A DNA stretch of 64,000 bases from Pyricularia pennisetigena (lineage: Eukaryota; Ascomycota; Sordariomycetes; Magnaporthales; Pyriculariaceae), in assembly GCF_004337985.1 (NCBI RefSeq), contig NC_043740.1, positions 780,861-844,860 of the forward strand, written 5' to 3'. A program made the position numbers and the translations under genes. How positions within the stretch are numbered: the first letter of the stretch is position 1; each line of letters starts with the position of its first letter. Below, piece after piece: positions 8,450 through 18,803 of the stretch. A model generated the notes under the pieces. It saw only the letters and a list, made by a program, of their open reading frames with translations, was not told where the DNA came from and made no database searches.

Positions 8450-11180
8450 TTAAAGTTCGAAACCGGATTGCCCGAACACAGTCCGTTCGACTACGAAATG
8501 CCATTAAAAAAGGAACCCAACCAAAATTCCACAAAACATACGGTTTAAATCCAATATAAATGAGAATTTCAAACGAATACCTCGCAAAAAACTTCAAAAA
8601 GGTTCCATTTAACCATCGATATTACCAGCAGAATACCCAATCCTTTTCGTACTGAAACAGATTGAAAAACTAACGATATACGTGGATTATAAACAGTTAA
8701 ACGACATTATTATAAAAAATTGTTACCCGTTCCCGTTAATAGGAAGACTCTGAAATATGCCTTACTGAATAAAATGGTTTGCGACATTAAACCTTAAACC
8801 TTAAAGGAATATATAATTTATTCCGGATAAAGGAAGGCGAGGAATGGAAAATAGTATTTCGTATTAAACGAGGACATTACGAATACCTGGTAATACCTTT
8901 CGGTCTTACCAACGCCCCCGCAATTTTTTAAACTATAATTAACCACGTTTTTAGGGAGTGCCTAAACATTTTCGTCGTCATTTCCCTGGACGATATTCTT
9001 ATTTTTTCCAAGACGTTGGAAAAGTATAAAAAATACGTTTATACAGTTTTGCAAAAACTACAAAACGCTCAACCTTCAATTAAACCGGAAATATATATTT
9101 TTTACAATAAACAAATTAATTCTTTTGGAATATATTATCGTCCATAGGGAAATTAGAGTGGAAAAGCTAAAAATCCGAACCGTAAAAGAATGGTTTCAAC
9201 CGTAAAACGTAAAAAAGGCTGGGGATTCCTCAGATTCGTAAACTTATATAAAAGATTTATCAAAAATAACGGCGCGATTGTCACCCCATTAACTAATATA
9301 ATTAAAAAAACCCAAAGTTTCAGTGGACGGAATAAATATAACAGGTTTTCGAACAGCTGCGAAACGCAGTAATACGAAAGCCAATTGTCAAATACCAAAT
9401 CCAGCAAAGCCTTTTCAAATCGAAACCGACGCATCCGATTATATAATCGGAGGATACCTGGGTTAACGAAATAAAGAAAAAAGACGACTACACCTTTGCA
9501 CCTGTTTTTTCACAAGAGTTATATGGACCATAATTTAATTAGCAAATTTACGATAAAAGCTTTATGGCCATTATCCGAACATTCGATAAATGGAAACCAT
9601 AATTATCCGGAATCAAATACGAAATATTAACTTATACGGACTATACAAATTTAACCCATTATATAACTAATAAAATGTTAAACAAATAACAAATTAAATG
9701 GGTAAAATTTCTATCAAAATTCCGTTTTGAAATTGTTCACCAAAAATCAACAAAAAACGGTAAAGCCGACGCCTTTAGCCGAAAGCCAAATTATAAAAAT
9801 ATAGCACCCGAGGAAATACGAAAGATCTTTGCAGCAAACGACAACGGAAACCTTTTACCAATTTACCAAAACCTTATAATAACCACCACAGTAACCACAC
9901 CGGAAGAAATACCAAGGATTTACTAAATTAAGGCTTATAAATACCGAGGAATGTCCAAAATATAAAAAGGGCTAAAATAGGATTACGATTCTAAAGGAAT
10001 ACGACGAAAAATACGAAAAAACTATTAAGGATTGCGAACTTTGAGCGAAAAGCCAATTTACGAAATACAAGCTTTACAGATTAATATAGCCATTACCAGC
10101 CCCCAATAAAGCGTGGTAAACCATTGCAACGGATTTTATCGTTAAATTACCGTTTTCCTAAAAAAAATTTATTAGGACCAAATACGATAATATATTTAAT
10201 TATAATAATTAAATTTACCAAATACGCCTATTTCCTATTTTATAAGGAAAGTAGCAACGCCGAAAAAATCGTTTACACATTTTTACGAATAATTTTCAGC
10301 AACTAGGGACCCCCAGAAAATATCGTTACGGATAAAAACAAGTTTTTTTGTATCGAAATTTTGGAAATCTTCAATGGAATAGCTAAAGTTAATCACAAAT
10401 TATTTCCAACATTTTACCCGCAGACACACGGACAAATACAACGAAATAACCACATATGAGAACAGTATTTAAAATATTATATAAACCATGAGTAAGATAA
10501 TTGGGTACAATTATTACCTATAATATAATTCATTTACAATAGCTTACACAACGAAAATACCAAAATAACCCCGTTCTACGCAAATTATGGATTTAACCCC
10601 ACAGCGTATAAAAAACCCAAGACCACAGCCACGGCACCGCGAAGCGATAAATAAGGGAACAAATCATAACATTTATATAAAAAATTCCAGCAAGAATTAA
10701 AATTCGTACGAGGAAAAATGACCAAATACGCCAATTGATATCGGATAAAAGGGCCATTTTTTAAAGAAGGAAATAGCGTCTATTTTATTTGACGCAACAT
10801 TAAAACACAACAACCAAATAGCAAATTCGGTTTGAAGAAATTCGGACTTTTTTAAATTAATAAAAAAATTAGCAAAACCAATTATAAAAATCATTATTAC
10901 CAGAAACTATAAAAATCTACCCAACGTTTCACGTATTACTATTGGAACCGGCACCATACGCTACCAATATATAAAAAAAACAATCGAAATCCACGCAAAT
11001 AAAGCGTATAAGGTCGAACGAATATTGGACCACAAACGCAACCACGGCGAAATAAAATACTTTATTACATGGGAAAATTACGGATACGAAAAAAATACTT
11101 GGGAACCCTTTAACCATTTCCAGAATTATTAGGAAGTATTCCGCCAATATTATGAGGGATTGGATTTACTAACAAATTAG
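8450..11180 (+). pseudogene. Degenerate pol polyprotein of copy B (RT, RNase H, integrase, chromodomain)
   Basis: The RT region shows [35 protein letters not shown] and the catalytic SLDDILIFS. RNase H starts at KPFQIETDASDYIIGG and ends near FEIVHQKSTKNGKADAFSRK. The integrase shows TIATDFIVKLPF and NIVTDKNKFF (two of the D,D,E residues) and QTHGQIQRNN. The chromodomain reads YKVERILDHKRNHGEIKY followed by FITWENYGYEKNTWEP and ends NHFQNY. Stops occur throughout, many as TAA/TAG/TGA where CAA, CAG or CGA would be expected. The domain order defines a chromovirus. Confidence 0.8.
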
Positions 11181-12031
11181 CCAAAAAAGAACGATTTCAA
11201 AAAATACCATTTATTTTGTCCAAAAATCAAAAACCGACCAAAATTCGAAACCACACCACCAAAGGAACTTACGAAAAAACAATTAACATATACCACAAAT
11301 CGGAATATACGAACAAAATAATTCACCAATTAAATATTGCGCAAAAACATTTATTTTATTTAACATAAAAGGATTGAAAAGGCCTATTGGGAAGGTCGAA
11401 TCCCAGATAAAATTGGAATCCGGAAAAAGCGATTTCAAAAAAGTTTTAAAAAAGATTTCGGTGGACCGCCGCCGTTTTTCCTATTTTACCTCCTTATATT
11501 CCACCCGATCCAGTTTTTTCAAATTACTAATTCCGCCAAATATAATTCGCATTATTTTTTCAAATTACATCTTCTTTTATTTTCGCAAACGGAAAAGTTT
11601 TAATTGTTTTTTTAAATCCTGTATTATTCCGCCAAAATGTCCTTTTCCAAAATCTTTATTTTGACGTTAAATTTGGAATATTACCGACCAATATTGCGCA
11701 AATATATTTTCCAAACACCTAATATATTATAACTAAAACGGTTAACGCGAAAACATTCGACGCAACGAAAAGAATTTTGCGGTAAAATTGCGCAGCGCAT
11801 TTTACCGCGAAATTTATCATAGGAATAAAAAGGTATGTCCACAAAAAAAGAAAGGGAAACGAAAAGGGCGTGGCGAGGTTTTATCGACGAACGACCAGAT
11901 TTCGATTTTGATACGCGATTAAATATGGCGCAAAAAAAATTAGTAAAAAAAAAACCCTCCGGAACAAGGATTAAAGGAATACGGACTATTTAAAGGCCAA
12001 AGAGACTTGGTTAAAAGGAAAGGAAATTTAA

Positions 12032-12471
12032 TATTACGACCAAATAAATGGGCCGGTGCCAGTAAGGCCAGGCGGGGTTATACCTTTTTTAACGATATTC
12101 GACCAAAAAAGATACCGACCGATAGGAAATAGGATTATATAAAAACCTAATTATGTAAAATTACGTGTTTATTAAGGGGTGATTTTGGGTGATTTGTAAG
12201 ACCTTAATTGGGAATTACAAATTATGCAAATTAAAAAAGATTATATTTGGAATATAATTTATATAAAACGCATTTATAACTATGTAAATAGATTCGATTT
12301 TAGGATTATTTAGCAGCAATTAAACTTTAGTTAACCTCAATATTTATTTGAGAACGATTACAATTTCACCCCAATTATTAAAAACCCAAGTTACCTCGTT
12401 TAGACGCTCAGTTGCTTCAACCCACTGTACTTTACCATAAGAACAGGTTACCCGACACCTTGATCGTAACA
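12032..12471 (+). repeat. 3-prime LTR of copy B
   Basis: It starts TATTACGA (expected TGTTACGA, one G-to-A change) and ends TCGTAACA at 12471. It aligns over its full length with the reverse complement of 7443-7900, including the GGTGCCAGTAAGGCC/GGTACCAGTGAGGCC and ATTCGACCA blocks. No 5-bp duplication matches between its two flanks, so it is not a solo LTR but the end of the larger element. Confidence 0.75.
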
Positions 12472-13036
12472 AGTCGGTAGTGCTAGTGGCACGCAATATT
12501 CCGAGCACATTTTTAATATGCTTTGCGCTTTGCCCGCTCCACGTGTATTGCGACCAATTGGGCGGCAACGAATTTTATGCTTTCTCCATGGCCACCGCGA
12601 CGGGCCGTGACTCCGCGGAAAGGTTGCTGGAGTTCCTTGCTGTGGTGGTAATACACATAGCCGATCGACACACATGGTTGTCCTGTGACCGGCGCCTCCG
12701 CGTAGAAATTAATTGAGTCACGCATCCCCGCGATAAAAATACCAATCTATACTTGAGAAAGTATTAATAGAGCCTTTTAGCCTAAACATGGAGCTCAGCC
12801 AAATGCTGTTAACCTAACAATTGTTCAGTCCAGAGCCTTCCTGGCATACAAACAAAAACAGATGACCAACTAACTACTCCTAACTCTCACGTTGGCATCC
12901 GTTCTGCTAACCTTGTCGACCATTAACCATACTTTTTTGTGAAGAAACACGAATCTAAAACATTCACTGATCATCGACCTTGATATTCCTTCCCACAAGA
13001 ATCATTTGCCACCGGCAGTTTAGTGCACACTAGAAA
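12472..13036. other. Unique spacer at the edge of the repeat block; nothing recognised
   Basis: Base composition changes sharply here from RIP-type AT-rich repeat to balanced DNA. Overlapping open frames on both strands at 12344-12725 show no domain, signal peptide or splice structure that I trust. The last 300 bases are presumably the promoter and 5-prime UTR of the secreted-protein gene at 13037. I see no tRNA, rRNA or repeat. Confidence 0.4.
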
Positions 13037-13429
13037 ATGATCCCCTCTACCATATTCTTTCCATTCCTGATGGCATCCATGGTCGTGGCCGAAAAGCGCA
13101 AGGCATCTGGGAATAATCCCCGGCGCTTTCTAGTTAGATTTCATGATCGGTACGATACCGGACCTCATACAACTGCAAAGGCTTGGGAAGCAGCTTTTGA
13201 AAGGGAAAGAGCCAGGTTTCCTTGGAAGTTGACTGGATATGATCAATGGACTAAAGTGCCCGGAAGGGACGAAGGATGGGTTTGGAGCACGCTTGATGAA
13301 GTAGACTATAAGTTCGCACTGGAAATAATGTTGGAAAGGGGATACCAAGAACGGCTGAATTTGCGGCCACCATACAGCACATGGTTCGAACCCGCCTATG
13401 GGACCTATCCTATGGCTAATCCTGTTTAA
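13037..13429 (+). CDS. Small secreted protein, cysteine-free, effector candidate
   Basis: A single uninterrupted 130-codon frame. Residues 1 to about 18 (MIPSTIFFPFLMASMVVA) form a short hydrophobic signal peptide with a plausible cleavage after VVA. The mature part of about 112 residues is rich in Arg, Trp and aromatic residues, has no cysteine and no membrane segment, and shows no family motif that I recognise. It ends in a proline- and tyrosine-rich tail. It lies only 570 bp from the RIP-degraded retrotransposon block, a common position for fungal effector genes. Secretion is inferred from the N-terminus; an effector role is a hypothesis from size and context. The GC and codon use look like normal genes, so it has not been damaged by RIP. 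Confidence 0.55.
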   Translation: MIPSTIFFPFLMASMVVAEKRKASGNNPRRFLVRFHDRYDTGPHTTAKAWEAAFERERARFPWKLTGYDQWTKVPGRDEGWVWSTLDEVDYKFALEIMLERGYQERLNLRPPYSTWFEPAYGTYPMANPV

Positions 13430-13720
13430 TGTGTTGGTCTTCTACCTCGGTTACCTTGAGCGCAATCGCCTAATTTAATTTGATTACACGTACCAGCTAG
13501 AGCAGGCAACTTGTGGGGCTTAGCGCTTGTGCACTACTACGTCGAGAGTGAGCAAATTCAGGATGAATCGTTAGGGTTGTTGGGTAGAGAAGCTAGCAAA
13601 CCGATGACAATCAAATCCCTCGTGCAACTTTACGGTTTTTTTTTTTTTTCCCGCTGCTCTTGGTGACTATTCCGTCTGCAGTATGGATTTCAAGTGCTTC
13701 ATGATACAGAACCTCAACAT

Positions 13721-15659
13721 CTATTCATCCTCTTCGATCCAGTAGAACTCCAGCTCGGCAACCATAGTCCTCGCAGGGATGGTCACGCAGATTGGGAAGC
13801 CGCCGTAGTCGGGGTCCTCGTTTGGCATCATGGCGAACGTTCCGCTCCTCGTCTCGTCCCCGTTCAGCACCCGCAACGTCTCCAGCCTGCCAGTCGCCGC
13901 GTCCACCACCTTCTTCTCCTTGAAGGACAGGATCCCCGTGAAGGTCGCGGGGCCCGCCGGCGCCCTCGCGATGGCCTTGGCCCTGACCTGGAACCCCCAC
14001 CCGATCAGCAGGAACCTGCCGCCGCCCTGGTGGATTACCATACCGGCGCCGGGTCCCGGGCGGCCAAAGACGAAGCACCGCTCTATGGTGACCTCGTAGC
14101 CGCCCCAGTGCCTGACTATCTCCTCACCCGGGATCGGCGCGTCGGCTGCGGAGTCGGGGAGCTCGTCAAAGTAGAAGCCGACCGACGAGCCCGGGTTGCG
14201 CTGGGCCTCGAGCACGATGGGCGCCACCGAGTCCAGGAGCCCGTAGTGGCGCGTGAAGGGGTTCGTGGCCGGCTCGAGCGTGTCGATGCCAAAGGGCGCG
14301 GTGCCCATGCAGCCGTAGCTGCCGTAGGCGACCCAGATGCGGCGGGCGCCGTACTCGTCCCTGCGCTGCTCGGGGATGAAGAGCGCCTGCCCGCGGTGCT
14401 TGTACGCGGCGCACGAGCTCTCGTAGTCGTTGAGGTAGACGTCGGGCGCGACGAAGTCGAGGCTGGTCGCGAAGCGCTGCCACACGTCCAGCACGTTGCT
14501 GGTGCCGCCCCCCGACGGGTACACGCCCGGCTCGTCGCCGCCGCCGACCACGATGGGCCAGCTGTTGTCGGCGTTGTCGCCGTTGTAGTTTTGCCAAACG
14601 TTGCAGTACATCGGGATCGGGTACGCGGCTTTGCCAGCCGAGGCAACGTCGCTGAGGTAGCGCGCGTAGTTGTACGCCATGAAAAGCTCGTCCGTCTGCG
14701 GGCTTTTGCCAAACACCTCCTCCCAGCTCCCGCTCGGCGTGTCCTTCTCCGACAGCTGCTTGAAGAATTCGAGGCTCGACTTGAGATCTCCTCGGAGGTT
14801 GGCCCAGTCCGACTTGAGAAAGTCGATCAGATCGGCTGGGACGGGCTCTTTGAACGCCTTTTCGGCATGGACGCTGCCGTCTCGGGAATCGCCAAGAAGG
14901 CCCGTCTCGTTTTCCACCTGCATCATAACGACTGTAGAATGCTCCTCATCAAACTCTTTAATATGGGACATGAGCTTTCCAAATGCCTTCTTGTCTGCCT
15001 CCCTGGCCTCGGGCCGGAAGATGGAGACGACGTCGGCTGTTTCCAGAACACCGCCGGCTTTTCGTAGCCTATAAATAAATCAAGGGCAAGTGCACATGTC
15101 AGCATGAGTCAAACCCGAATGGTGTCGTACTGAAGGAAATGTAAAATTGGGGTAAAAAAACCAGTGACTGACTTGGCGCGCGGGAATCTTTTGGGGTTGG
15201 TCTTAACCCAGGCCGGTGCGTATGTAGAAATACCTTTGGACGAATGTTTCTGTCAGCCACCGCAACCTTCATCAAACGGCAGGCCGAAATGGATAAATGA
15301 GACCTGTACATACCGTTCTTGAAAGACCCAAACCAAAGCAGCACCAGGTGAATGCCGTGTTTCCTCGCTCCGAGGATCACCTTGTCCAACTCTTCAAAAT
15401 CGAACCTGTCCTCCTCGGGCTCGATCATCTCCCACGTCACACAACCAAGTATCGTGTTGATGTGGGTGTCTCTTAGCTTCGCCCAAACTGTGTCCATATA
15501 CTCCCCCGACGTAAGGGACGAGTTCTGGAGCTCGCCGGCGAGCATCAGCATTGGCTTGCCCTTAACCACGAGCTGACTAACCCCATTAGTCACTGCCAGG
15601 TGAGGGATCTTGGTGTCGACCGTTGCCGCCATCTTGGGAGCCTGTTCTTCGACCGTCAT
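13721..15659 (-). CDS. Glycoside hydrolase family 35-type beta-galactosidase with C-terminal DUF5597-like domain
   Basis: Three exons, complement(13721..14?..): 15659-15314, 15233-15173 and 15068-13721, joined by GTATGT and GTCAGT donors with AAAG and ATAG acceptors. The sum is 1755 nt, 584 residues, in frame. The second exon restores STYAPAWVKTNPKRFPRAK and the third starts LRKAGGVLETADVVSIF, both typical of the family. The GH clan-A acid/base lies in MMQVENETG (Glu near 190), and a candidate nucleophile in FIPEQRRD (Glu near 369). The C-terminal third fits the all-beta DUF5597 region. There is no signal peptide, so the enzyme is probably intracellular and would hydrolyse imported beta-galactosides. 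It shares a 913-bp promoter region with the divergent sugar permease. The exact substrate is not proven. Confidence 0.8.
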
Positions 15660-16572
15660 GTAGTATGGTTTGGTGGTCGAGTTGTGTTTTTGCTTCTAAG
15701 AATAAGAGCCTCTCGATAATGAAAAGAAAAGAAAAAGAAGAAGAAGAAAAAAGTGTTTATGACCTTTACTCAGGAACTTCGGGGGCAGGTGGCTTCAGTC
15801 TGAAAAGATGCAGAGACACGAACTTTTTTTCCACCCAGCTCAAGTCGGGACCAGGCCAATTTCAACAACGCAAGGAAGGCCAAGCTCTCCGAAGTCGGTT
15901 GGGGTAACTACATCATCGCCAAACTCTGTCCGAGCCAGACGCCGGAATTCACAAAGCGTGATTGGCTGATATGCCGGTTTTACATCGGCTAACCCCCAAA
16001 AGCCCACCTCAACCCCCTCGTGGGCATCACGAGCGGAGCTGGTCCCACAGGGGGCTGAATAGGGCAAGGCTACAGCCAAGCCGGGATTGGCGACGCGTGA
16101 TTGGTCTTTTTCCCGGAGTTACTTAGCAGTACCCGCTTCCCCATATGAGTCCCCGCGATTTGATGCAAGTGTCTCTTCGAGGTATGCTGGTTGCACACTG
16201 GTTTACCCCAGTTTCCACGGCGGCCAATATCCGAATGCGGGGGAAGTAACATCATTCAAGCAAGCGAAAGAAGACAAAAAAAAAAAAAAAAAAGAAAGCT
16301 GGGGTTAGGTACGAAACGCAGGACCGCCCGACGCCATGGAACCTGCCCCATGATCGATTGACCCGACCCATGCAAAGGCTTCCGTCGAAGCTTTTTCACC
16401 AACAGGAATCAGGGGAACGTTATGGGTGGGACCGAAACGTGGTCTATAAAGGGGGATGTTTGAACCCATGTTGGATTCTGCACACCGTCTCATTGCTTTC
16501 TTCAGGGCCAGCCGATCCCGAACGACTTCTCAGCTTGATTTTTATTTTGTTTTCTGTCCAGAAGCTGTCATT
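15660..16572. promoter_or_regulatory. Bidirectional promoter region between the beta-galactosidase and the sugar permease
   Basis: The two genes start at 15659 (minus) and 16573 (plus) and share these 913 bp. A TATAAAGG box at 16445-16452 is well placed for the permease. A CGG-N7-CCG site overlapping a CCAAT box lies at 16221-16233. An A-run (about 16278-16294) lies between them. Open frames in the region are short, overlap on both strands and show no domain. Confidence 0.5.
16221..16233. promoter_or_regulatory. Candidate Zn2Cys6 binding site (inverted CGG, 7-bp spacer) with CCAAT box
   Basis: CGGCCAATATCCG is an everted-to-inverted CGG/CCG pair spaced by seven bases, the type of site bound by dimeric binuclear zinc-cluster regulators. 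It includes a CCAAT pentamer. A Zn2Cys6 gene is two genes away. Chance occurrence of one such site in 900 bp is not negligible. Confidence 0.3.
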
Positions 16573-18700
16573 ATGAGTGATGGAAAATCAACCAACGTGG
16601 CCGTCGACGATCCTGCCGTCGAGTTTGGCGTCGCCGGCCATGGACAGGGCCTGGAAGTCCCCGAGGTTACCTGGTACAAAGAACCAGGTCTCAGGCGTCT
16701 GTACGCTCTGATGCCCATTCTCATGCTGGGTTCGACGATCAACGGCTATGACGGATCGCTCTTGAATGGACTGCAGACCATGGAACCGTGGAGGACCTGT
16801 AGGTTGAGTCGATCAAAAGTTCAAAAAAAAAAAAAAAAAAAAAAAACAAAAAAAAAAACACGACAGAACACAGGCTAACAGGTCTCTTTTTGCCTTGCAG
16901 ATTTCGGGAACCCGAGCGGATCCACCCTTGGACTATACACGGCCGTTATGAACATTGGAGGAGTGACGGCTTTGTTGTTTGGTATGCGTCCTCCTCAACC
17001 AAACGCCACCAAAAAAAAAGAAAAAAAAAGCAACACGATCGATACGGAGCTGAATAAAAGGCTGATCTGATGGTGATGCAGCTGCTGTCATTGCCGATAC
17101 CCTTGGAAGGCGTTGGGGAGTCTCCATCGGGCTAGTAGCTGTCCTCGTCGGTACAGTCATGCAGGCTGTTCCGGGCGTCAACGAAGGCCTTTTTATCGGC
17201 GGCCGCTTCCTGGTGGGCTTGGGGTAAGTCCACAATGGCATTATATTCCAGGAGTGGGCGTTTGTTGTGAGGCAAACTGTTGCTAATTTGATGCTACCCA
17301 AAAGCTCAAACGTTTCCCAGGGCTCTGCGCCGCTTCTGATCGTTGAACTGGCCCACCCGCAGCACCGCGGAAAGTTGACGACCATGTACAACACGCTGTG
17401 GTAGTAAGTGACACACACATCCTTTCCCCGGCTTACTTGTTCATCTTTGAGAGTGTCTACTGACACGTCTCTCGAACCGGCAGCGTGGGATCCATCGTTG
17501 CGGCGTGGACTGTTTTCGGCACCATCAACTACACCTCGGACCTCGCGTGGAGGATCCCGGTTGCCGTGCAGGCCGCCATGCCAGTGGTTCAGCTGATCGG
17601 CATCTGGTTCGTTCCGGAGAGCCCCAGGTGGCTGTGTAGCAAAGATAGGCCAGACGAGGCATTCCAGACGTTGGTCAAGGTTCGTATTGATTCTATCCTA
17701 GCAAGTTCAAACGGAAATCCCATCGGTTGACGTTTTACTTTGTTGTTTAGTACCACGCAAATGGAAATGCCAGCGACACCTTTGTCCAGGCCGAGTTTCA
17801 CGAGATCCAACACACCATCCGGCTGGAGAAGGAGACCGCCAGCGGGTGGGCCACCCTTTTGGCAACCCCAGGAAACCGCAAGCGCATGTTGCTGGTCGCT
17901 CTGGTGGCCTTTTTCTCGCAGTGCAGCGGCAACGGCCTGGTCAGCTACTACCTGCATTCGATCCTCCTCAGCGTCGGCATCACAAAGTCCTACGACCAGA
18001 GCTTGATCAACGGGGGTTTGCAGATCTGGTCTTTCCTCGTTGCTATCGGTTTCTCGGTATTCCTGGTCGACAGGCTTGGCCGCAAGACGCTGTTCATGAT
18101 CGCGGGTGTTGGCATGCTGGTTACATTTAGTGTTTGGACAGGGTAAGTTGATTCCATGTGGGCTTCTTGAGTCTTGACTGCTAGATATCTATTGGACAAG
18201 CCAGGTGGAACTGACGCTACGCTCTCTCTCTCTCTCTCTTTCTCTCTCATTCTCTCTCTCTCCAAAGGTGCTCGGCCTACTATGCAAACTCGGGAAGCAA
18301 AGAGGCCGGCAGCGCCGTCATCGCCATGATTTTCCTCTTCTACGGCGTCGCCGGCTTCGCGTGGCCCGGCTTGACGGTATCGTACATTGCCGAGATCTTA
18401 CCCTACAACATCCGCGCCAAAGGCATGTCCGTCGGCTTTGCCATCTCGGCCATCTCGAGCGTCTTCAACCAGTACGTCAACCCCATCGGGCTCGAGGCGC
18501 TGCAGTGGAGGTACTACTTCTTCTACATTGCCATTCTCGTGTGCGAGGTCCTTGCCATTTGGTTCATCTTTGTCGAGACCAAGGGCCCCACCCTCGAGGA
18601 GATTGCCGAGCTGTTTGACGGCGCCGACGCAAAGGTGGCCAAGGGCGGCTCGACGCAGACGAAACTGGAGCAGGCCAAGGTCGACCACATCGAGGGATAA
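16573..18700 (+). CDS. MFS sugar transporter, lactose permease (LAC12)-like
   Basis: Seven exons: 16573-16798, 16901-16981, 17082-17223, 17305-17403, 17484-17679, 17751-18142 and 18268-18700, all GT-AG. The sum is 1569 nt, 522 residues. The protein shows the sugar-porter features of the family: NGYDGSLLNGLQ in the first helix, GRR after helix 2 (DTLGRRWG), PESPRWL after helix 6, and VDRLGRKT and VETKGPTLEEI in the second half. NGYDGS and the following ...TYFGNPSGSTLGL are characteristic of fungal lactose permeases. It would import lactose or related galactosides through the plasma membrane for the divergent beta-galactosidase. Introns carry an A-rich tract (intron 1) and a CT microsatellite (intron 6). 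The exact sugar is inferred. Confidence 0.85.
18216..18262 (+). repeat. CT-rich microsatellite in the last intron of the permease gene
   Basis: Nearly pure (CT)n with a few interruptions between the donor at 18143 and acceptor at 18267. It provides a long polypyrimidine tract before the acceptor. Confidence 0.85.
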
Positions 18701-18803
18701 ATTTCTCTGCCTCATCATTTGTTTATCTGATTTTCTTTTTTTTTTTTTTTGTTTCCCCCCCCTTTTGCCCATTAGTCTTTAGCTGTAATATGCTCTTGGG
18801 GTG

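Larger units (their letters stand above)
7901..12471 (+). mobile_element. RIP-degraded chromodomain Ty3/gypsy element, plus orientation (copy B)
   Basis: Plus-strand order: residual gag/protease sequence (about 7900-8450), RT (about 8470-9110), RNase H (about 9390-9800), integrase (about 10080-10750), chromodomain (about 11000-11135), post-pol segment (about 11370-11660), 3-prime LTR (12032-12471). The 5-prime LTR and most of gag are gone. It is the same family as copy A2 but inverted, so the two form a head-to-head pair meeting at 7900/7901. Its right end at 12471 is the junction between repeats and unique DNA. Confidence 0.8.

Noticed and set aside
12032..12471. Interpretation as a solo LTR
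   Set aside because: The flanks TTTAA and AGTCG do not match as a target duplication, and the left side continues into copy B.
12344..12725. Cluster of overlapping frames on both strands at the repeat border
   Set aside because: They run through the LTR boundary and show no consistent strand, signal peptide or domain.
13694..15067. 457-codon plus-strand frame opposite the beta-galactosidase
   Set aside because: It is antisense to a well-supported GH35 gene in GC-rich DNA, where long antisense frames are common. Its translation is Arg/Ala/Val-rich without domains.
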